The notes under the pieces: generated by a model | Seen by the model: the letters and a program-made list of their open reading frames with translations, nothing else | The model's database searches: none | Told to the model about the DNA's origin: nothing | Translations under genes and position numbers: made by a program | Origin: Melioribacter sp. | GTDB taxonomy: Bacteria; Bacteroidota; Ignavibacteria; Ignavibacteriales; Melioribacteraceae | Reading direction: 5' to 3' | DNA: 44,134 nt | Assembly: GCA_012026935.1 (NCBI GenBank) | Contig: VEPI01000034.1 | Coordinates: 1 to 44,134 of the forward strand | Shown: piece after piece, positions 16,193 through 24,635 of the stretch | How the letters are laid out: each line of letters starts with the position of its first letter | How positions within the stretch are numbered: position 1 is the first letter of the stretch

Positions 16193-17471
16193 TCTTCATC
16201 CTTACTTTAATTGCGTTTGCGTGTGCATCTAATTTTTCAAGCGATGCCAACTTGATCACTGTTGAGGCAATATTTTTAAAACCGATTCTATTCACGTTTT
16301 GAAATGTCATTGTTTTCATGAATGATTCGACAGAAATTCCGCCAAATGTTTTTGCATAACCGTATGTCGGTAGAGAATGATTAGTTCCTGATGCATAATC
16401 GCCAATGCTTTCTGATGAATAACTCCCTAAAAATACAGAGCCGGCATTCACAATTTTCTTTTTATACTTTTCTGCATTGCTGATATTCAGTATCAAATGT
16501 TCCGGTGCATACTTATTACTTAATTCAATCGCTTCTTCAATTGAATTGACAATAAGGACAAACGAATTCTTCAATGCGCCATTTATAATATTTTTTCTAA
16601 ATAAATATTTTTTTTGTTTTTTAATCTCAACCTGAACTTGAGCTGCTAATTTCTCACTCGAAGTTAAAAGGATTACCTGGCTGTCAACGCCATGTTCGGC
16701 TTGGGAGAGCAAGTCAGCAGCGACAAATGAAGGATTTGCTTTTTCGTCTGCTATTACTAAAACTTCACTTGGCCCGGACGGCATATCAATCGCACTACCT
16801 TGCGGATCAATACTAACAAGTGATTTAGCAGCTGTTACATATTGATTTCCGGGTCCAAATAGTTTATCAACCTTTTGAATTGATTTATCGCCATACGCCA
16901 ATAACGCAATTCCCTGCGCTCCGCCGATTTTATAAAATTCATCTACTTCACAAATCTTAGCGGCAAATAAAACTGCGGGATTAATTTCTTTTTTTGTTGG
17001 GGACAATGCCGCTACTCTTTTGCATCCCGCAATGCGAGCCGGTATTCCTAACATCAGCATTGTTGATGGAAGAACGGCTGTACCCCCCGGAATATATAAA
17101 CCAACATTCTCGATTGCTCGGAATTTCCGCGAGCAGTTTATTCCGTTCATTGTTTCTATTGAATAATTTTTTGGATACTGTTGAGTATGAAATCTTTCAA
17201 TATTCTTGAATGCCGCCAGTATTGCTTTCTTTGATTCTCGATCTAATAATTTCTCAGCTAGTTCAATTTCTTTTTTTGATACGGCAATATTGTTTTCTTC
17301 AAAGCCGTCGTATTTCTTTGCATATTTTAGAGCGGCTACTAGACCATTCTTCTTAACATCGGCAATTATCGGTTTAACAATTTCATAAACCTTTTCTAAT
17401 TCAATTGCCGGACGCAAGAATAATTCCCGTAATTTATTCCGAGAAATATTTTTTATCGAAAAGCTTTTCAT
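16182..17471 (-). CDS. hisD: histidinol dehydrogenase HisD
   Basis: 429 residues, the normal length for the family. Catalytic Glu324-His325 lie in APEHLIL, zinc-site residues Gln257 and His260 lie in LLSQAEHG, and PSGPSEVLVIAD and GPGNQYVTAAK are family signatures. It oxidises histidinol to histidine with two NAD+. The ATG overlaps the hisG stop (ATGA), placing it second in the operon. Confidence 0.96.
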   Translation of the reverse strand: MKSFSIKNISRNKLRELFLRPAIELEKVYEIVKPIIADVKKNGLVAALKYAKKYDGFEENNIAVSKKEIELAEKLLDRESKKAILAAFKNIERFHTQQYPKNYSIETMNGINCSRKFRAIENVGLYIPGGTAVLPSTMLMLGIPARIAGCKRVAALSPTKKEINPAVLFAAKICEVDEFYKIGGAQGIALLAYGDKSIQKVDKLFGPGNQYVTAAKSLVSIDPQGSAIDMPSGPSEVLVIADEKANPSFVAADLLSQAEHGVDSQVILLTSSEKLAAQVQVEIKKQKKYLFRKNIINGALKNSFVLIVNSIEEAIELSNKYAPEHLILNISNAEKYKKKIVNAGSVFLGSYSSESIGDYASGTNHSLPTYGYAKTFGGISVESFMKTMTFQNVNRIGFKNIASTVIKLASLEKLDAHANAIKVRMKNGN

Positions 17472-18337
17472 AGTATCATATTCTCAATTGGTATCAATAA
17501 TAATCCGGATGCACCGGCTTCATGTAAATCATTTTGAATATTCCAGAATGTATCTGAAGGAATTACGGCATGTACGGCAAGCATTGATTCATCCGCAAGA
17601 GGAAGTATAGTTGGACTTTTTAACGAAGGTAATATTTCTCTAATTTTTGTAAGTGCAGTTTTGGGTACATTCATCATTAAATACTTGGATGCTTTTGCAT
17701 TTAGAGCAGATTCAATCCTTGCAATTAAATTTTTTAATACAGTATACTTCTCGGAATCTTTATCAATATTTTTATTGCCAATGAGAATGGCTTCGGAATC
17801 GAAAACGTTTGTAAACTTTTTAAGTTTATTCAGCTTTAAAGTATTTCCGGTTGAGACTATATCGCAAATACAATCTGCAATACCAAGAGAGGGTGCAATT
17901 TCAACTGAACCGCTGATCTGAATTATCTTTGCATCTATTTTTTGGTTGCGGAAATAGTTCGACAATATCTTTGGATATGAAGTAGCAACTCGTTTGCCGT
18001 TCAATTCATCCAGATTAAGCATCTGTTTATCTTCAGGAATTGCAATCATTAATGTGCATTTCCCATAACCGAGCTTTTTAATCGTATCAACATCAGCTTC
18101 TTTTTCGATAACTACATTTTCGCCGACAATTCCAATATCTGCAACACCGTCTTGCACATATTCAGGAATATCGTCATCGCGTAGAAACAGCAAGTCTAAT
18201 TCGAAATTGCGCGATGAGACTAACAAACGGTCTGAATAGTTTTCGATATCCAATCCGCAAGTCCGCAGAAGTTGTAAGGACTTTTCAGTAAGTCTTCCGC
18301 TTTTTTGAATAGCCAATTTTAGATTTCCGTTTAACAT
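17468..18337 (-). CDS. hisG: ATP phosphoribosyltransferase HisG, long form
   Basis: 289 residues, so the long HisG. The two catalytic lobes (about 1-210) include KLAIQKSGRLTEKS, the phosphate loop region CDIVSTGNTLKLN and DIGIVGENVV. The C-terminal part (about 215-289) is the ACT-like regulatory domain that binds histidine. It catalyses the first, committed step, ATP + PRPP to PR-ATP, and should be feedback-inhibited by histidine without needing HisZ. AGGAG lies about 6 bases before the ATG, just after the attenuator hairpin, so transcription of the whole operon depends on that leader. Confidence 0.96.
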   Translation of the reverse strand: MLNGNLKLAIQKSGRLTEKSLQLLRTCGLDIENYSDRLLVSSRNFELDLLFLRDDDIPEYVQDGVADIGIVGENVVIEKEADVDTIKKLGYGKCTLMIAIPEDKQMLNLDELNGKRVATSYPKILSNYFRNQKIDAKIIQISGSVEIAPSLGIADCICDIVSTGNTLKLNKLKKFTNVFDSEAILIGNKNIDKDSEKYTVLKNLIARIESALNAKASKYLMMNVPKTALTKIREILPSLKSPTILPLADESMLAVHAVIPSDTFWNIQNDLHEAGASGLLLIPIENMIL

Positions 18338-18353
18338 AACTTCTCCTTTAAAA

Positions 18354-18379
18354 CAAAAAACCCCGTTGATAGCGGGGTG
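18354..18379 (-). terminator. his attenuator terminator hairpin
   Basis: On the minus strand, CCCCG and CGGGG (18361-18377, extended by one pair and one wobble) form a stem with a short loop, followed by six T (18360-18355). It lies between the His-rich leader peptide and hisG. The 5' arm CACCCCG (18379-18373) can also pair with CGGAGTG at the end of the leader peptide frame (18419-18413; six of seven pairs). That pairing is the likely antiterminator. Confidence 0.88.
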
Positions 18380-18406
18380 TCATTTCTAAGTAATTTATAA
18401 ATTTAG

Positions 18407-18472
18407 TTATAGCACTCCGGCTTCCTTAATAAGGAATAAATGATGGTGAATATGATGGATTGCTAATAACAT
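18407..18472 (-). CDS. hisL: his operon leader peptide
   Basis: ATG to TAA, 21 codons: MLLAIHHIHHHLFLIKEAG followed by VL. Five of the codons are His (HHIHHH at 18457-18440), far above chance. It sits right after a promoter and just before a hairpin with a T run upstream of hisG. When His-tRNA is scarce the ribosome would stall on the His codons and free CGGAGTG to pair with the 5' arm of the terminator, so transcription continues. Otherwise the ribosome covers that segment and the terminator forms. There is no strong Shine-Dalgarno, as is common in this group. Confidence 0.9.
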   Translation of the reverse strand: MLLAIHHIHHHLFLIKEAGVL

Positions 18473-18495
18473 TGTTTTGTTGTTTTTTTCTTGTG

Positions 18496-18526
18496 CAAAT
18501 ATAATTTTTCCGGAAGAATTATCAAA
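18496..18526 (-). promoter_or_regulatory. Bacteroidota-type promoter of the his operon
   Basis: On the minus strand, TTTG (18526-18523) is followed after 19 bases by TATATTTG (18503-18496), an exact match to the -33 TTTG / -7 TAnnTTTG consensus. It leaves roughly 15-20 bases before the leader peptide ATG. Confidence 0.8.
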
Positions 18527-18617
18527 TAATTTCTTAAATAAACTTTGATGAATAAGATCACTTCATCTTTTAGATCGTATTCATATATTGAATTAAGAAT
18601 TTAGAACTGAATGCAAA

Positions 18618-19457
18618 ATGACAAACTGTTTTTTCGTTTCGGATATCCATGGTAGAAGTGAATTATATAATAAATTATTTAATGAGATCTTAATTCAAAA
18701 ACCTAAAGCTGTTTTCTTAGGCGGAGATCTTCTGCCGCATCACTATCTTCATAAAAACTTTGTCTTCGATTTCCTTCAGCTAAATCTTCAAATATTAAAA
18801 ACCAAACTTGAAAGCCGTTATCCTAAAATTTTCTTAATCCTTGGCAATGACGATGCCAGGATTGAAGAACCGTTAATTCAGAAACTTGAAGAAGAATCAT
18901 TAATAGAATATATCCATTTCCGCAAAACAGATTTTATGGAATATGAAATTTACGGTTATGCCTTTACGCCGCCCTCTCCATTTTTATTAAAGGATTGGGA
19001 GAAATATGATGTTTCAAGGTTTGTTGACCCGGGATCGATATCGCCGGAAGAAGGGAAAAGAACAGTTGATGTTTCTTTACATGAGAAAAAATATTCCACA
19101 ATAAAAGATGATTTGAATTCACTTACTAAAAATGATGATCTTACTAAAGCAATCTTTCTTTTCCATGGACCTCCGTATCAAACAAATTTAGACTGTGTTG
19201 CGACAAACACCAAATTAGTTGATCATGTGCCGGTTGATTCTCATGTTGGAAGTATTGCAATGAAAAGATTTATTGAAAAGAAACAACCGCTGATTACATT
19301 ACACGGTCATATTCATGAATCTGCACAGATTTCCGGAAGTTGGAAAGATAAAATTGGTCAGACATATTGTTTCAGTGCAGCTCATAAAGGAAACGAACTT
19401 GCTTTAGTTAAATTCGAATTGAGCAATCCGGAAACAGCAGAACGAATTCTTATTTAA
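18618..19457 (+). CDS. calcineurin-like metallophosphoesterase
   Basis: 279 residues. The metal-binding motifs of the family occur in order: DIHGR (Asp9, His11), GGDLLP (Asp37), GNDD (Asn77-Asp78), FHGPP (His183) and LHGHIHES (His229, His231, His233). The usual GNHD is GNDD here. It has no signal peptide, so it is cytosolic. It would hydrolyse a phosphomonoester or phosphodiester, but the substrate is unknown. It is divergent from the his operon across a 280-base region, and no histidinol-phosphate phosphatase signature is visible, so a link to histidine synthesis is only positional. Confidence 0.85.
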   Translation: MTNCFFVSDIHGRSELYNKLFNEILIQKPKAVFLGGDLLPHHYLHKNFVFDFLQLNLQILKTKLESRYPKIFLILGNDDARIEEPLIQKLEEESLIEYIHFRKTDFMEYEIYGYAFTPPSPFLLKDWEKYDVSRFVDPGSISPEEGKRTVDVSLHEKKYSTIKDDLNSLTKNDDLTKAIFLFHGPPYQTNLDCVATNTKLVDHVPVDSHVGSIAMKRFIEKKQPLITLHGHIHESAQISGSWKDKIGQTYCFSAAHKGNELALVKFELSNPETAERILI

Positions 19458-19471
19458 GAACTACTGAAATA

Positions 19472-19559
19472 AAATTATGTCATTTTGGTCGAAGGGAGAA
19501 ATTTTTTTCTGTAAGATTTCTCCGCTGTTCCGCTTCTTCGAAATGACATTTCATAATTT
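19472..19559. repeat. 88-bp interrupted palindromic intergenic repeat
   Basis: Nested inverted repeats: AAATTATG/CATAATTT, TGTCATTT/AAATGACA, TCGAAG/CTTCGA and GGAGAAAT/ATTTCTCC. The core TCGAAGGGAGAAAT ... ATTTCTCC resembles a dispersed palindrome I recall from many Bacteroidota genomes. It lies between convergent genes and is flanked by T/A runs, so it may also end transcription from both sides. Confidence 0.7.
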
Positions 19560-19573
19560 TTCAGACGTCTTTT

Positions 19574-22500
19574 CTAATTGGCTTTTGACTTAAACTTTAA
19601 TGGGCGTGCCGCGTCGGTAATTGCCCCGATCTTTGAAGCGTAACTTGTTTTATTTTTAATATCTTCATCGGTAACGTAGTGGATATCAAGCAGTCCGGAA
19701 GATCTGTAACCAGTACGAAGATAATTCATTTCACTTAATGCTAAGCTCCATCCTTCAAACCATAATGAAAGTTCTTTAACATTACGTTTATCTTTTCCAA
19801 TATGAACAATAAGATCAATATCACTCCCGGGACCGGAAATAGCATTTTTTGTACTTCCGAAAACATAAATTCCTTTTACACCAAATCTGTCCGCGTCTAA
19901 TTCTAAAGCAATTTTTTCAGCCATTTTCATCCGCCATCTCCAATAGTCGCTGGGATGATACTCAATAACTTCTTTATATTCTTTTTCTAAACTAGTTTCG
20001 GCAGATTGAGCTGCGAACATTCCTATAGCTTCATCAAGTTCAGCATTTGTTAATATTTTCAATATTGATCCCCCGGTAGTTTTCAATACATCAATTACTT
20101 TTATGGTATCTTCTAAATAATTATACTCCTGCACCAGGTCATCAAAAATATTTGGAGAGGAATTTAGAAACTTTTCACTAAATACAACTCTCGCATCGTC
20201 CGGGTATAACGGCAAATAACGAATACCTGCTTCAACAAGGTCCTGGAAAAAATGAGTACCGAAAGAAAGATCCGGAACATAATTACCTTTTTTTCTTGCA
20301 ACCTCAATCAGCATTGCCGTGTTGTTAATATCCGAGTATGTAACGCTTACCCCAAGTTTGATATCGCCCCTACTGCCCCATCTCCCGGGACCAATTAAGA
20401 TGAATTTTCTTTTGGGCAGAGTTTTATTCAGTTTACTTATCGCACGCCCGACACTAAGCATTTTGTTCCGATCGGATATCTCTGAATATTTTTGCGGATC
20501 TACATAAACAATATGTGTAATATCGGGTACTCTTCCGTTTGAAACAAACTTATGAGCCGTAAAAACAATTTTTTCTTCCGGCACATCTTTAGGAATTGAA
20601 TCAGAATTTGATTCTCTTGAAAAACTCTGCGGACGGCATTGAAGCATATAAAAATCCTTACCATCATAAGCGAATTCAATATCTACCGGAGTTTTAATTT
20701 TCTCTTGTAAAATTTTTAATATAACATCAATGCGTTTTAAGAAATTAGTTTTTAAGATTAATCCGTCAAATGTTGCTAAAAATTCTTTTGAGTGATCAAA
20801 TACATCTAAAGGTCCTGGCTGCCTAATCATTGTTCCGTCCAGAACAGAAAATATTTCCGTGAACAAAGGATATTCCGAACTGCATTCATCTAAAAGTTTA
20901 CTAATCTGAATTGATTCAAATTCATTCGTCTCCAAATTTATTACATCAATTTTTTTAGGAGAATATCTTCTTAATTCCTCGGGAGAAATATTTATTCTCA
21001 GGTTTGGCTGTCCGGGAGAAACAAGAACCGGATAATCGTCGCTTAATCTATCTACAGCCCTTGTACCAAAACCGGGTACCATTCGAATAAGTCCGTCTTC
21101 CCTTTTAATACGCGGCGACCAGCGGAATTCATTATTGCTAAATGCAACACCTGCAAAAGCCGGAAAATAATATTTGCCGACTTTCGTACCGACTGCTTCC
21201 TGGATCATAACACCCATCTCTTCATGGTAATCCAGCAAACCTCGTTCCGCACGATATTCTATTGGGTCCGGGCTGAATGTTGAAGCATAGACTTCTGCAA
21301 TTGCATCCATGAGTGCAACTAACCTCTGCTGTTTTGTCCCTTGATTAGCAAGAAATAAACTTTTGTACTTACCGGAAAATGCAGCTCCCATTTGATCCTC
21401 AAGAAGACTTGAGCTTCTTACAACTAATGGTCTATCACCAAGATCATCCAACGCAACAGATAAACCTTTAATTATATCCGGCGGAAATTCCGAATTTTTA
21501 AATAGTTGGACCACATGCGGATATTCGATCCGGACTTCATCTATCTCTTTATATTTTTGTTCTAACACTTCTTCCAGATTGTTGTGCTGCATAAAATGAA
21601 GAACGCCATCTGAAGTTATATACCACGTTTTTGGAGTTTTGAGTTCACTTAAGATTTCAACATTTTCACCAACTTTTTGAAGAATGTGGGCAGCTAAAAA
21701 CAATCCAGCACTTTTACCGCCCAATTTGCCGTGACTTCCTGAAGGGAAAATCATTTTATCTATAAGTTTATAAAAGTCGGTAAGCTTCACATATTCTTTT
21801 GCTACACTTATATATTCTAACTGTTCGGTAAAAAATCTTCTTAAGAGCGATACACGTAAACCTTTAATTGTAGATGGCGGAAGTTCAAATTTCTCCGGTG
21901 CCATGTGATAATATTTTCGAATTGCATCTGCAATGTCTGTCAGCGAAGTGTCCTGCGTTTCAACAACTTTTATAAGAGAACTTGATTTGTCTTCTTGAAT
22001 CCACTTTTGTATTCTTGAAAGAATTATATCATCCGGTAAATTTTCATCCGCTAATTTTAATATTTGCTCTACATACTGATCATAGTTAACTATCTTAGAA
22101 ACTTTTAACGGTTTATTATCATCATATTGAAGGTCTTCCTCTGTTGTTTCACCTTTCCAGGAGAGACTTGTATGCTTCATTAACATTTCTGCTTCTTCAA
22201 TACCTTTCCAGCATAAAAGATGTAACGTTTTTCTTAACAGACTCATAAACAAATTTGGATCGGTCTTGCGGATCATATCTAATACGATTCGCCATTCCCC
22301 TTTTGTGTGTCCGTCAACTTGCTGGCGTACTGATTGAAATTCATTAAAAACATTTTTTAATTTTTGATGGAGTATAAAATGGCCAAGCCGCTCGGCAATC
22401 GTATCTAATAATTTTTTTTCTTCTTTTAGAAATGGTCCGTCACCTGACGAAGGAACTTCTTCCGTATAATAAACAGATATACGTCCCACCACTTGATCTT

Positions 22501-22768
22501 GCACAATAATATTTGAATTTATAACCCACTTTGTTTCTTCAAAATCACTTGTTTGATAAACGATTTCGCCGTAAACCAATTTTGCTTTACAAACATTTTG
22601 AAATTGCCAGCCGGGAGGGATAGCATTAATTACAGTATGAAACGCCTGACGCAGCGAAATATCCGACCGATTTAAGCTATCTTCTATAGTGTAAAGACAG
22701 TTTAATTCTTTTGCACGTTCTTGAAGTTCAAATACTAAATTATCTATCGGTTTATTTTCGTTTACCAT
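19574..22768 (-). CDS. PPDK/PEP-synthase ATP-grasp protein fused to GAF-like and nucleotidyltransferase domains
   Basis: 1064 residues. An N-terminal GAF-like sensor region (about 12-140) starts ERAKELNCLYTIEDS and includes IPPGWQ. A helical linker (about 150-340) follows. The PPDK_N ATP-grasp domain (about 345-710) has GKLGGKSAGLFLA, RPLVVRSSSLLEDQ and DFYMLQCRPQS. A conserved segment with GPGRWGSRGD and FGTHFFQDL comes next. The C-terminus is a Pol-beta-type nucleotidyltransferase (about 965-1055) with Gly971-Ser972, Asp983 and Asp985 (GSDIDLIVHIG) and a third acidic candidate, Asp1028. The phosphohistidine and PEP-binding barrel domains of true PEP synthase are absent, so it is not a normal PEP synthase. 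Its start overlaps the upstream paralogue by 7 bases. Function unknown. Confidence 0.8.
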   Translation of the reverse strand: MVNENKPIDNLVFELQERAKELNCLYTIEDSLNRSDISLRQAFHTVINAIPPGWQFQNVCKAKLVYGEIVYQTSDFEETKWVINSNIIVQDQVVGRISVYYTEEVPSSGDGPFLKEEKKLLDTIAERLGHFILHQKLKNVFNEFQSVRQQVDGHTKGEWRIVLDMIRKTDPNLFMSLLRKTLHLLCWKGIEEAEMLMKHTSLSWKGETTEEDLQYDDNKPLKVSKIVNYDQYVEQILKLADENLPDDIILSRIQKWIQEDKSSSLIKVVETQDTSLTDIADAIRKYYHMAPEKFELPPSTIKGLRVSLLRRFFTEQLEYISVAKEYVKLTDFYKLIDKMIFPSGSHGKLGGKSAGLFLAAHILQKVGENVEILSELKTPKTWYITSDGVLHFMQHNNLEEVLEQKYKEIDEVRIEYPHVVQLFKNSEFPPDIIKGLSVALDDLGDRPLVVRSSSLLEDQMGAAFSGKYKSLFLANQGTKQQRLVALMDAIAEVYASTFSPDPIEYRAERGLLDYHEEMGVMIQEAVGTKVGKYYFPAFAGVAFSNNEFRWSPRIKREDGLIRMVPGFGTRAVDRLSDDYPVLVSPGQPNLRINISPEELRRYSPKKIDVINLETNEFESIQISKLLDECSSEYPLFTEIFSVLDGTMIRQPGPLDVFDHSKEFLATFDGLILKTNFLKRIDVILKILQEKIKTPVDIEFAYDGKDFYMLQCRPQSFSRESNSDSIPKDVPEEKIVFTAHKFVSNGRVPDITHIVYVDPQKYSEISDRNKMLSVGRAISKLNKTLPKRKFILIGPGRWGSRGDIKLGVSVTYSDINNTAMLIEVARKKGNYVPDLSFGTHFFQDLVEAGIRYLPLYPDDARVVFSEKFLNSSPNIFDDLVQEYNYLEDTIKVIDVLKTTGGSILKILTNAELDEAIGMFAAQSAETSLEKEYKEVIEYHPSDYWRWRMKMAEKIALELDADRFGVKGIYVFGSTKNAISGPGSDIDLIVHIGKDKRNVKELSLWFEGWSLALSEMNYLRTGYRSSGLLDIHYVTDEDIKNKTSYASKIGAITDAARPLKFKSKAN

Positions 22769-24513
22769 TTTTTAATTACTCCGCAACTCTTTCTACCGTC
22801 AACTTTTATTTTTAGAGATTCAGAAAGTTTTACATGTTTAACAAAATCTTTCTCACTAACTACTGTTTGTTTATTAAGCCATTGCCAGTCAATCTTAAAG
22901 TCTCCATCAAAAGTTATTGAAAAATAGCTTACATTGAAACTAGTAAGATTATGAAAGAAATGAGAGCCCTGGCTCAATTCAACATTTATTCCGAATAAAG
23001 TAGATTCAACAATTGCTTTGACTCCGGCAATTTGCCCCCAATCTATCGGTATGCCCAACCAAGGATCGGAGCTTCCCCATCTGCCGAAACCAATTAGAAG
23101 ATATTTTGTATTTCCCTTAACCAGTTCTTTATTGATCAAGTCAATTTCAGATGCAATTTTTATAGTATCTTTTTTGTCAAATGTTTCGGGCTTTACAAAA
23201 ACAATATCAAAAATATTATCTACAAATCCGTTACCCATAACTCGATCTGAAGCAACTAAAACATCATCGCCATACATTTCAGATTTAGCAACATCAATAG
23301 TTTCATCAGATACAACCATTGGCCGTACTTGAAGAAATCCTAATCGTAATTTTTTAGGTTCGTTTGAAATTGTAGCTGCAAATTCGATCTCAACCGGACT
23401 GTCAAGAGCTTGCTCGTAAACCTTTAATAATTTTTTGATAAGATCGTTGAATTTAAATTCATTCATTGAAAGCAGTTGTAAAAAATTTATCACTCGTGGT
23501 CCGTTATTCCCGGTTCCCATTACAATTCGCTGAGAAGATGCATCATAAGTTGATGCAATATATTGCAGGGTATCGTCATAATCGGCGTCACTTAATTCCT
23601 GTTGAATCAAATACTCTGTTTCCTTGGTCGGATCGTATTCAACAACCGGATTCATATTAACAGCCCAAAAATTAGTCTGAGTATTTTTTAAAACATCAGG
23701 AGGATCAGCAAATGGTGTAACCGCTTTGGGAAACGCAGGAGAATAGCTCCATACAATTCCGCCATCAACAATTGTCTTGCCAAGACCATGTGCAAGATTT
23801 ACAACACCATTTTCCGGTTTTGCTCTTCCTGTTGGATAAAAATTATAAGACCGCGCAACTCCGGAAAAATTGGGATAAAATCTGAAATTATGTTTCAATC
23901 CAACAACTTCCTGAATTATAACCGCCATCTTTTCATCTTCAATTTTGTGCGATGAGACTTTAAAATAATCTTTGGATGCTTTAATAAATGTTGAAGCAAA
24001 TACAAATTTAATTGCTTCAGTGAGTTTCAAAAATCTCGTATCCGTGCTTGGCTGATTATTTGGAATCATCTTTGTTGCATAAATGCCGGCGAAAGGTTCA
24101 TACTTAGCATCTTCCAACATACTGGATGAGCGAACAGCTAAAGGTACATGCACACTTTCGATAAGGGATCGCAAATCTCCCAGTATTTCAGTTGGGAGAT
24201 CTGCCTGAAGAAATGCAAGTATTATATCATCGTCTGATTCGTTGGAATATGCTATTGAGCAAAGCTTATTCCTCTCCATAAACAAATCAAAAATTTCTGT
24301 ACGTAAAACAATCAATCGCGGAATGTTTAATTCAACTTCCGGAAAAATTTTAAGATCAATTTTTTCTTTTATGATTTTATTTGCTAAAGCGAGTCCGCTT
24401 GCTTTACCACCGAACGAACCTTCACCTAGCCATGAAAAATATTCACTTGATTCAAAAAAATTACGGTCGAATCGAGGCAAAAATTTGTCATTGGTATTTG
24501 TGTTTGATTGCAT
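22762..24513 (-). CDS. PPDK/PEP-synthase ATP-grasp domain protein (short paralogue)
   Basis: 583 residues from the ATG at 24513. A GTG at 24564 would add 17 residues but falls inside a terminator hairpin, so it is rejected. The ATP-grasp features are EGSFGGKASGLALA, VPLAVRSSSMLEDAKYEPF and LGFLQVRPM, and the post-domain segment GFGRWGSSDPWLGIP ... GSHFFHNLTSF matches that of the downstream gene. There is no GAF, nucleotidyltransferase, phosphohistidine or PEP barrel domain. It overlaps the 1064-residue paralogue by 7 bases, so the two are cotranslated and may form a heteromeric complex, possibly catalytic plus regulatory. The metabolic role is unknown. Confidence 0.8.
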   Translation of the reverse strand: MQSNTNTNDKFLPRFDRNFFESSEYFSWLGEGSFGGKASGLALANKIIKEKIDLKIFPEVELNIPRLIVLRTEIFDLFMERNKLCSIAYSNESDDDIILAFLQADLPTEILGDLRSLIESVHVPLAVRSSSMLEDAKYEPFAGIYATKMIPNNQPSTDTRFLKLTEAIKFVFASTFIKASKDYFKVSSHKIEDEKMAVIIQEVVGLKHNFRFYPNFSGVARSYNFYPTGRAKPENGVVNLAHGLGKTIVDGGIVWSYSPAFPKAVTPFADPPDVLKNTQTNFWAVNMNPVVEYDPTKETEYLIQQELSDADYDDTLQYIASTYDASSQRIVMGTGNNGPRVINFLQLLSMNEFKFNDLIKKLLKVYEQALDSPVEIEFAATISNEPKKLRLGFLQVRPMVVSDETIDVAKSEMYGDDVLVASDRVMGNGFVDNIFDIVFVKPETFDKKDTIKIASEIDLINKELVKGNTKYLLIGFGRWGSSDPWLGIPIDWGQIAGVKAIVESTLFGINVELSQGSHFFHNLTSFNVSYFSITFDGDFKIDWQWLNKQTVVSEKDFVKHVKLSESLKIKVDGRKSCGVIKKW

Positions 24514-24532
24514 TGAAAACTCGATGAAGATT

Positions 24533-24574
24533 AAAAAGCCGGAAATTGATTGATCATGTCTCACAATTCCCGGC
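24533..24574 (-). terminator. terminator downstream of gdhA
   Basis: On the minus strand, GCCGGGAATTG pairs with CAATTTCCGGC (11 bp, one mismatch, 15-base loop), followed by TTTTT at 24537-24533. It lies between glutamate dehydrogenase and the ATP-grasp gene and rules out the upstream GTG start of the latter. Confidence 0.75.
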
Positions 24575-24598
24575 TAAACGCTAATTGCCCGTTTCGCT

Positions 24599-24617
24599 CT
24601 CGCCAAAACGAGGCGAG
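24599..24617. repeat. short GC-rich hairpin between gdhA and the terminator
   Basis: CTCGCC (24599-24604) pairs with GGCGAG (24612-24617). Its composition is unlike the AT-rich flanks and resembles the hairpin near 11067-11084. Possibly a small dispersed repeat. Confidence 0.3.
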
Positions 24618-24635
24618 TTAAAAGCTATTTGCTTA

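Noticed and set aside
18618-19457. Metallophosphoesterase as the missing histidinol-phosphate phosphatase
   Set aside because: It has calcineurin-type motifs, while known histidinol-phosphatases are PHP, HAD or IMP-type. It is divergent from the operon. Only proximity supports it.
19574-22768. Annotation as phosphoenolpyruvate synthase (ppsA)
   Set aside because: Only the ATP-grasp domain is shared. The catalytic His domain and the PEP-binding barrel are absent, so the name would mislead.
24514-24564. GTG start adding 17 residues to the short ATP-grasp protein
   Set aside because: The added codons fall inside a terminator hairpin with a T run, and the ATG at 24513 is next to the conserved domain.
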